Assembly: GCA_963555705.1 (NCBI GenBank) | Contig: OY743177.1 | Span: forward strand, 186,001-250,000 | From: Ligustrum vulgare | Lineage: Eukaryota; Streptophyta; Magnoliopsida; Lamiales; Oleaceae | DNA length: 64,000 nt | Direction: 5' to 3' | Shown: in pieces, positions 57,896 to 64,000 of the stretch | How the letters are laid out: each line of letters opens with the position of its first letter | Numbering within the stretch: position 1 is the stretch's first letter | Made by a program: the position numbers and the translations under genes | Notes under the pieces: generated by a model | Seen by the model: only the letters and a program-made list of their open reading frames with translations | Told to the model about the DNA's origin: nothing | Databases searched by the model: none

Positions 57896-60535
57896 GTGGG
57901 GGATAGGGCATGTAGTCTCATTATAGATGGGGAGAGTGACATGAATTTGGTGAGTGCTAGTAGGGTGGAGAAATTGGGGTTACTGGTTATGAAACATCAT
58001 AATCCCTATGTATTGCAAAGGTTGGGTGATGATGGGGGAGTGAGAGTGAGTGAACAAGTTCTTCTTGCCTTCAACATTGGATCCTATTGTGACCAAGTGA
58101 TATGTGATGTAGTTCCCATGCACACTACACACATAATTTTGGGGCGACCTTGGCAAAGTGATAGGAGTGTGACACATGACAAGAGGAAGAACCGATGTAG
58201 CTTCCAAATGGATGGGAAAAAGGTTGTGATCCTATCTTTGAGCCCGGAAGAAGTATGCAAAGACCGAATGAAGCTCAAGAAGGAATTTGAGGAAGAAAGG
58301 GAAAATAGGAAATCAAAAGAAAAATCACTTGAGGAAATTGATGTCAACACAAAAGTGAGGTCAAGTGAAAAAGAGAGAGTTGGGGCCACGTCCCTAGAAA
58401 AAGGAGAGGCAATGAGGGTTGGAGCCACGACTCCAGAAAAAGGAGAGGTGAGAGAAGAACCGAGGGTTGAGGATTCTACCTCAGAAAAAGGTGAGAAAGT
58501 GATGAGTGCCACCAAGAAGATTGAGAGAAAAGATCACCCCAAAATGTTCTTTACTCTTAAATATTCTAACACTTCCCTCCCTAGTTTGGTTATTTCTTTG
58601 TTGCAGGAAATTATGAGGCCAACTTATCAAGGCAACAAAGAACTCCAAAAGCATGCCTTATGGAAGAAATTCATGAAAACATTTTCCTACAACGAGTACA
58701 ACCGAGGTAAAGAAAATGACATAACCGATGCAACATCTAGGAGGTATGCTCCTAATATTTTCTTGAATGCAAGGTTATTGTGTCTTGAATATATTAGAGG
58801 GTTGTATGATCTTGATGTAGATTTGACAAGTGTGTTGTTGACTTATGAAAATGTAACATATGGTAAGGATCCTTGTCATGATGAGTTCTTAATTTGTAAA
58901 TGCAACTTTTTGCGTGTTCCCAATTGCATAAGTACCAAGTCCTTTTGTGAAAATGTTGCATATAGTACATTTCATGGGCATGTTGAATCCATATTTTGTG
59001 AAAATATGCTTGACTTGCATATTGGCTCTCTAGAGGAATTGTTAGTTAGGGGAGTCCATGAGAAAGATTTATTGGGATGTCTTGATGATAAAAAGACTTC
59101 GCTTCTACCATTTCTAGATGCTACCTCATTCCGTGTTGAACATAGTAAGAGCATGCATGTTAAATATCCGAATTTGTTAAACATTTATGAATCATGTTGT
59201 GAGCAATATTTTGATGGATTCTATAGGCATGATGATTATTTGTTTTGGAAAGTTGGATTGTTTCCTTGTAAATGTGTCATGCGTGAATTGCTAGTAGGAG
59301 GAGCACATGATAATTGTCTGATGGAGCGATTTAAAATCAATGGGGTTTTAGGGGTATTATGTGATCAATTTTATTGGCCTATTTTAAATATTGGTGTTGA
59401 ACATGTTTACACTTGTAGTAAATGTCGAACTTGCAAAATGGCTAAACTCAGGTTTTTACCTCAAGAATTCCATGCATATTTGCCCATCCTGAGTAAACCT
59501 TGTACTACTGTTTCTATGAATTTTATAGTGGGTTTACTTGGAATAAAGAAAGAAAATGATACTATTTTCGTGATTGTTGGTAGGAGTATTAAAACGTCGC
59601 ATTTGATTGCATATAACGAAACCAACAAGGTTATCAACATGGCTAATATTTTCTTTCAGGAAGTTGTGCAATTGCACGAAATTGGTGCTAATTTTGTGGT
59701 TGTTAAATTTGCTTGCAATTTAATTGTTCATCATATTAGCAAGTTTTCTCCACTTAAAGATGCTTGTGACTTTATCCTATTAACTCTGTTGAACTTTATG
59801 CACATGTTTATCGAAGAAAGAGTTGGTTTAGGTGGGCACGAGAATGCACCTTTGGTTAAGCCCCTTTGCAGGAGGCTCGAGCTTCCATTTAGGGGAATTG
59901 GAATGCAATGTGCTTCCAATGCCAACCATGGTGGGAAACATATTCCGTTTGATCCAGGCGGCCGGATGTGTTCCCATTCGTGGAAGGAGCGACCCCCCGA
60001 TCAAATAAAATCCAAACTACTACTCTGTGGTGTTGGCGCATCTCAAACTCTTGGCAGAGCCTACAAATTGATTTTGCACGGTGAGTATGAAATTTCAGTT
60101 ACATTTATTGTGTCTGAATTTTCTATTTTTATTGTAGGTGCCGATTCGTGGTCGAATCTCTTTCGAGATGGAGGAGATGATGAGAATCGCGAAGGTCCAA
60201 CTTCATTTCACGAACCTGTGATCCACAATGTTGCAAGATCAAAGTTCAAGGAGTTTCACGACAGTGCATTCAAGCAAGATTCGAGGTCGAATCCTTTTCA
60301 AGAGGGAGGGGATGATGAGAATCGAGAAAGCCAAACATCGATGCACGTGCTCGTGGGACCCATGACGAGATCCGACGTCGAAGAGGTTCAAAATTCGAGG
60401 CTAAATAATGTGAATAAGTCAAGAAAACAAGCTGAGAATCAAGTTGGAGCCAAAAAGAAGGAGAAATTGGACTCAGTCAATTTCGGTCGACCGAAAGTCA
60501 TACCGGTCGACCGAAACTCTGCAGATGATTTTTGA
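57896..60535 (+). CDS. 879-codon pol-like frame without RT, degenerate integrase
   Basis: The frame opens with a retropepsin whose active site reads IIDGESDMN, altered from the IDGGSCTN seen in the 26 kb relative. A charged region with SLEKGEAMRVGATTPEKGE repeats follows. A jump then lands in the RNase H end (YNRGKENDITDATSRRY near residue 285) and an integrase H2C2-like zinc region (about 490-540, CSKCRTCKMAKLRFLP). The integrase core has lost its first Asp (VSMNF) and its second Asp motif. The C terminus carries DSRSNPFQEGGDD and runs 223 bases into the 3' LTR. Despite these losses the frame is open throughout. Confidence 0.75.
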   Translation: MGDRACSLIIDGESDMNLVSASRVEKLGLLVMKHHNPYVLQRLGDDGGVRVSEQVLLAFNIGSYCDQVICDVVPMHTTHIILGRPWQSDRSVTHDKRKNRCSFQMDGKKVVILSLSPEEVCKDRMKLKKEFEEERENRKSKEKSLEEIDVNTKVRSSEKERVGATSLEKGEAMRVGATTPEKGEVREEPRVEDSTSEKGEKVMSATKKIERKDHPKMFFTLKYSNTSLPSLVISLLQEIMRPTYQGNKELQKHALWKKFMKTFSYNEYNRGKENDITDATSRRYAPNIFLNARLLCLEYIRGLYDLDVDLTSVLLTYENVTYGKDPCHDEFLICKCNFLRVPNCISTKSFCENVAYSTFHGHVESIFCENMLDLHIGSLEELLVRGVHEKDLLGCLDDKKTSLLPFLDATSFRVEHSKSMHVKYPNLLNIYESCCEQYFDGFYRHDDYLFWKVGLFPCKCVMRELLVGGAHDNCLMERFKINGVLGVLCDQFYWPILNIGVEHVYTCSKCRTCKMAKLRFLPQEFHAYLPILSKPCTTVSMNFIVGLLGIKKENDTIFVIVGRSIKTSHLIAYNETNKVINMANIFFQEVVQLHEIGANFVVVKFACNLIVHHISKFSPLKDACDFILLTLLNFMHMFIEERVGLGGHENAPLVKPLCRRLELPFRGIGMQCASNANHGGKHIPFDPGGRMCSHSWKERPPDQIKSKLLLCGVGASQTLGRAYKLILHGEYEISVTFIVSEFSIFIVGADSWSNLFRDGGDDENREGPTSFHEPVIHNVARSKFKEFHDSAFKQDSRSNPFQEGGDDENRESQTSMHVLVGPMTRSDVEEVQNSRLNNVNKSRKQAENQVGAKKKEKLDSVNFGRPKVIPVDRNSADDF

Positions 60536-61096
60536 AGGAAGCCTCAGTTGCGTTCGGCTGAGGGTTGGTCGACCGAAAGTTCCATTTTGGTTGACCATGT
60601 GATCGACCGAAAATGGTTCGGTCGACCGTGTCGGTCGACCGAAACATCCCGTTTCACAAAAACGGGGTTTTTGTTGCAATTTCCACAAAAATGGGGTTTT
60701 GTTGCAATTTCCGAAATTTACACATTTTGCCCATTTTGTACCTTTTATACACATATTCTTGTCATTTGTAAGATAACTTGGTGATGTTCAATGTGAAGCT
60801 CTTGAGAGAGTTCCTCTTGTGGGTGAGGTAAATCCCATTTCTTGATCTTGTATCTCTTAGGAAATTAATCAACTTTATCTTGAGTATTATTATTCTTGTG
60901 TTGTTGTTTATTTCCGCCACCTTGGAATTTGTTTATTTCTTTCCATTGGGCTAGGGTTTGTTAATCCTTGAATTTTGGGTTAGATTTAAACTTGGGTTAA
61001 GGTGTTTATCGCTTTATTTACCACTTTAGCTTTCTTGTGTTTTGTATTAAATTGTTGTGGGAATTTTCGGTCAATATAGTGAAGGGGTTCGCATCA
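60313..61096 (+). repeat. 3' LTR of the 55.6-61.1 kb gypsy element
   Basis: It matches the 5' LTR and adds a local duplication near 60670-60700 (the GGGGTTTTTGTTGCAATTT segment repeated). The pol-like frame ends inside it at 60535. Confidence 0.92.
60481..60645. repeat. Array of GGTCGACC palindromes, 3' LTR copy
   Basis: About seven units of TTTCGGTCGACCGAAA or shorter variants lie in 165 bases. The unit is a perfect palindrome. The first two half-palindromes (60481-60493 and 60504-60516) are mutual reverse complements separated by ten bases and can form a 13-bp stem. On the coding strand the units read GRP or DRN. Confidence 0.9.
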
Positions 61097-63101
61097 ATTT
61101 CCAACTGCAGTTTTCAGCTTTCGTATTCTGATTCACCCGCCTATAGTTTAACTATTCGTCATCGTGCTGTTCTAGGCTCTAGGCTGCACTCCGTGGAAAG
61201 GCCAGCCGTCTAAGAATAAGGGGAAGAACAAGGGCTCATCCGGTAGGAAGAACACGAAGTGGGGCAGGCACGTACACCTCGTCTTCATAAGCTGTTGTGC
61301 CAATGCCATCGTCACTGAGCACTATGAAGGAAAATGCTTCACCACTGAAGGTTGGGAGCTAATCGTCGTCTTTTAGAAGGAACGCACCGGCCAGGAATGG
61401 AATCAGTCTGCGTTACTTACTCATTGGAAGTCCATGAGTAAGGACTACACCCAGCTCTTCAAACTTCTTAATTGCAGCGGTGTAACGTACGATCACGATA
61501 TCAACGCCATTGTCGCCCCTGACCACTGGTGGGAGTCGAAAATTCGAGTACCTTTCTACAGCCTGTATTCCACCGCCAGTGACGAAATCTATCACTTATG
61601 TATGGCCTTCTTGCCTTCATACACTGTGAGAAAATTATTAGTAATCAAAATTCCAATGACGAAAGTGTTGAATCATTTGTGTACTGGATCAAATAGACAG
61701 AGTGGAAGATAAGTAGATGTTAGAATTGAGATTTGGTTTAATTTGGATAATTATGGAATTTGATTGTTATGTTATGTTGAATTATTAATATTTTCTGCTA
61801 TCATTCATAATTTGTTTGTCCTCAAATGGCCGATTTCCTAGTATAGTAGCTCTACCTACATTGTAGTAATTATTGAACACAGTAGGGTTATTTCTAAAAT
61901 GAGATGGAAGATCATTTAAAAATATAATACTCCAGTAGACACTCGAAGTAGTAGTATTTTCATAATTTATGATTACAAGGACTTTAATTCAATGGGAATT
62001 AAAGCAACTTCAAATCACTTACTTGTAATGTTGGTCAGATAGGATGCGTTTTCGTTTGAAGAGCGGAGGATATTGTTAGATTGTGTTCACTGTCTGACTT
62101 TAACCTTTTCATGGGGTTCCTTTCCCTGCTATTATATTTCTGTTTGCTAGTCAAATTTGATTGGTTCAGAGCTTGGCCTAAATGATTACTACTGCTGAGG
62201 GGGATCACTTCCCATTAGTCAATGTCGAGGGCAAGATAAAAAAAACAGTTTTCAGCCTATTTGAGTAGAATGTACCACCGTATCTGTGTCCATAAATTCA
62301 TTTGTTATGCCAAATTATATTATTTTTCGATGTGGGATTATGTTCTTTGTGCAATTTCCAGAATTAATGACAGTTACCAATATGTGGAATCAAGCTGTTG
62401 TTGAAGCATTCATTTTCCCATTTCATCAACTCTATTTTATTGTTGTGTTCAATTCCAAGTTTACAGGGTTTTGTTTTATGGAATCAAATGTGATGCTTAG
62501 GTACTTATTTTTCTGTGTATTGTGTAGATCCGGCCATCTTACAAAAAATTTCGGGCAATGGACTGCAAAGAGATTTACGATGTGTACTCACAATTGTTCA
62601 AGGACACGTACAATTCGGACAAGTTTGCCTCAACACCAATGAAACTTGCAAGGAAGGGAGGCTTCCTTTCCTCGGGCTATGGATCACTTGGACCATCCAA
62701 TGATACGATTCCGGTATCTACTGAGATGAGTGATGAAAGCAACGGTGGGGGGAAGGATTTTTCGAATCCACGGAGTGGTGATAAAACTCAATGGCAGTTC
62801 AAGCACAGGGAAACCCAAAAAAGCAGGTCGGGCAAGGACTCACTTTCTGAGTCTGCACACGAGTTGGCAAGTCTAGGTGAGGATCTTCGAGCCGAGCGCG
62901 TATGCACACGTGAAATATGCCCAAGTTGTGCTAAATGCATCAAGGAATTGAAAACTGGTGGTTTAATTGAGCCAAGAACTAGGCTTCACAACTTTGCGCT
63001 GAGCTTCCTCACCGTCAAAGCCAACAACGAGGGTTTTTCCGCTTACGACAATGTTGAAGATAAGTGGGACTGGCTTGTTTACTGCTTCGAGGAGTACAGC
63101 G

Positions 63102-63320
63102 CATCGAAAAAACAATAAGGCTGTGGTCGTAGGTTGGTTGTCATTCCCCCATGTTGTTGGCGGAGTTTGGTTTTCTTGTTTTCGGTTCATTGAAAAAACA
63201 ATAAGGCTGTGATTGTAGGTTGGTAGTCATTCCCCCATGCTGTTGGTGGAGTTTGGTTTTCTTTTTTCCGGTTCATTGAAAAAAACAATAAGCCTGTGGT
63301 CGTAGGATGTTTTTCTTTTT
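63102..63320 (+). repeat. 86-bp tandem repeat starting at the SANT-like stop codon
   Basis: The sequence GAAAAAACAATAAGGCTGTG recurs at 63106, 63192 and (with an extra A) 63278, so the period is 86 bases, with about two and a half copies. The first copy contains the last sense codons and the TAA of the SANT-like gene; the rest forms its 3' untranslated region. Confidence 0.85.
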
Positions 63321-63840
63321 GTTTTCGCTGAATGTTATCTGCCTTGCATGGATTGTGTCATTGTATTCAACTTGCATGTGAGTGTACCACCTTTGTGTTG
63401 TCCCATGCATGATGTTATGCCAACCTTATTCAGCTCCCAATACACACGTGACATCCAACAAGTAGCTTTGTCACCATTTGTTCAATGTAAAATTGTTTTG
63501 TACTATTACCTCTTGATGTCACTTTGGTATGGTCCACACATATTGCGTTGGGTAGCGAATGAATGCAAATAATTAATTATATTCCATGCCCTACTTGCAT
63601 ATAAGAGTAAAGAATTCAACCTAGGCATAATCCTTTAGTTGAATCATTTCCCAGTAACTCAGATTCCCATTCAACTTGTTACTATCCAAGTGCAGAAGCT
63701 TTGCCTATATAATGAATTCTATTGGGAGTCCGTAACACCAACTACATACAAGAAAAAAAAAATCTTTACTCCTTGCATATACATGGCCACCTAGTAACTG
63801 GTGTAGCATATTCAAAAAAATCAAGGCAGTTGTAAAAGAA
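63321..63840 (+). other. Spacer/promoter before the last gene
   Basis: Ordinary AT-rich sequence between the end of the SANT-like gene and the ATG at 63841. A possible TATATAATG lies near 63705. Confidence 0.35.
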
Positions 63841-64000
63841 ATGTCCCTCCCTTCAAATTATGGCGAACTCGACTTCAGTGCAATTCTTGAAGGTAATTCA
63901 GATGACGAACAGGACGACAGCGAGTGCATTGACATGTTGGAAGAAGACACAATAATGTGGCTTAGGTATTGTAATATGATGAGAAGTGCTATGCTTGAGT
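63841..64000 (+). CDS. Partial gene, possibly HARBI1/ALP1-like nuclease N terminus
   Basis: An open frame from ATG at 63841 begins MSLPSNYGELDFSAILEG, continues through an acidic stretch (SDDEQDDSECIDMLEEDT) and a WLRYCNMMRSAMLE segment, and runs off the window. Acidic residues followed by a hydrophobic YxxxM/Y helix are seen at the start of plant Harbinger-type nucleases, which are often encoded beside Myb/SANT-like genes. The identification is a guess from context; too little is present to be sure. Confidence 0.4.
   Translation, partial: MSLPSNYGELDFSAILEGNSDDEQDDSECIDMLEEDTIMWLRYCNMMRSAMLE

Larger units (their letters stand above)
55631..61096 (+). mobile_element. RT-less Ty3/gypsy derivative in intron 1 of the SANT-like gene
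   Basis: Direct LTRs at 55631-56385 (755 bp) and 60313-61096 (784 bp) have TG...CA ends and are flanked by ATTTC on both sides (55626-55630 and 61097-61101). A tRNA-Met primer site follows the first LTR and a purine tract AGAGGGAGGGGA precedes the second. The interior holds a gag fragment and a long frame with protease, an RNase H end and a degenerate integrase; reverse transcriptase is deleted. The LTRs differ by about twenty substitutions and one duplication of nearly 30 bp, so it is older than the 26 kb element. Confidence 0.92.
55567..63116 (+). pseudogene. Myb/SANT-like DNA-binding domain gene, disrupted
   Basis: Exon 1 (55567-55617) encodes 17 residues from MDSHDYPNSS and ends with a GTAAGA donor. 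Exon 2 (about 61165-61555) encodes a Myb/SANT-like trihelix domain with GWELIVVF, NQSALLTHWKSMSKDY and APDHWWESKIR. Exon 3 (62528-63116) continues RPSYKKFRAMDCKEIYDVY and runs openly for about 195 codons to a TAA, ending with a KANNEGFSAYDNVEDKWDW-type tail. This is the plant L10-interacting / Harbinger-associated Myb-like family. A 5.5 kb LTR element sits in intron 1 and TAG at 61374-61376 cuts the Myb domain. Exon 3 alone could still be translated from 62558. Exon 2's start is approximate. Confidence 0.7.

Noticed and set aside
58084..58515. Minus-strand open frame inside the pol-like region
   Set aside because: Mirror of the Glu/Lys repeats in the plus-strand frame.
61434..61712. Independent small gene starting MSKDYTQLF
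   Set aside because: It is the second half of the Myb/SANT-like exon followed by intron sequence.
1..64000. tRNA, rRNA or other structural RNA genes
   Set aside because: Only primer sites complementary to tRNA-Met and SINE pol III boxes were seen; no complete RNA gene was recognised by eye.

Overview
This is a nuclear segment from a flowering plant, most likely a eudicot. Gene bodies are split by GT-AG introns, intergenic DNA is AT-rich, and large parts are retroelements, MITEs and hAT elements. The species cannot be fixed from sequence alone.

Four host genes look intact. They are an 11-beta-hydroxysteroid dehydrogenase/steroleosin-like gene (3147-5794, minus, 6 exons), a CDK-like kinase with an N-terminal MGCxC lipidation motif (15195-19500, plus, 8 exons), a single-exon glucuronoxylan 4-O-methyltransferase (34303-35163, plus) and the splicing factor SMU1 (36071-47159, minus, 16 exons, 514 residues). 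Three host genes are broken: a FAR1-related sequence (8860-11370), a second methyltransferase copy (22108-30438) split by insertions, and a Myb/SANT-like gene (55567-63116) with an LTR element in its first intron and a stop in its second exon. A further gene starts at 63841 and runs off the window.

Layout: 1-2.7 kb holds gypsy and copia remnants, with a possible heat-shock element in a gypsy LTR. 3.1-5.8 kb is the dehydrogenase. 6-15 kb is MITEs, the FAR1 pseudogene and a retroelement leader. 15-19.5 kb is the kinase. 22-30.4 kb is the methyltransferase pseudogene, cut first by a 2.45 kb solo LTR and then by a hAT element that itself carries a 3.7 kb gypsy derivative. 30.4-33.8 kb holds two more hAT elements and a tandem array. 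34-47 kb has the intact methyltransferase and SMU1, whose introns carry a SINE and a Tourist MITE. 47.5-55.05 kb is an almost genome-length endogenous caulimovirid (pararetrovirus), with coat protein upstream of movement protein as in cavemo- and solendoviruses. 55.6-61.1 kb is a second RT-less gypsy derivative.

The most unusual signal is shared by three related gypsy-type LTRs (1.7, 26-29.7 and 55.6-61.1 kb). Each carries clustered copies of a perfect palindrome in the part of the LTR that the polyprotein reading frame runs into, but the palindrome differs in each: GCGATCGC, ACGGCCGT, TTTCGGTCGACCGAAA. In the last element the two LTRs differ by paired, complementary substitutions that keep a hairpin. 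Target-site duplications seen directly support most of the insertions. No CRISPR, tRNA or rRNA gene was found.
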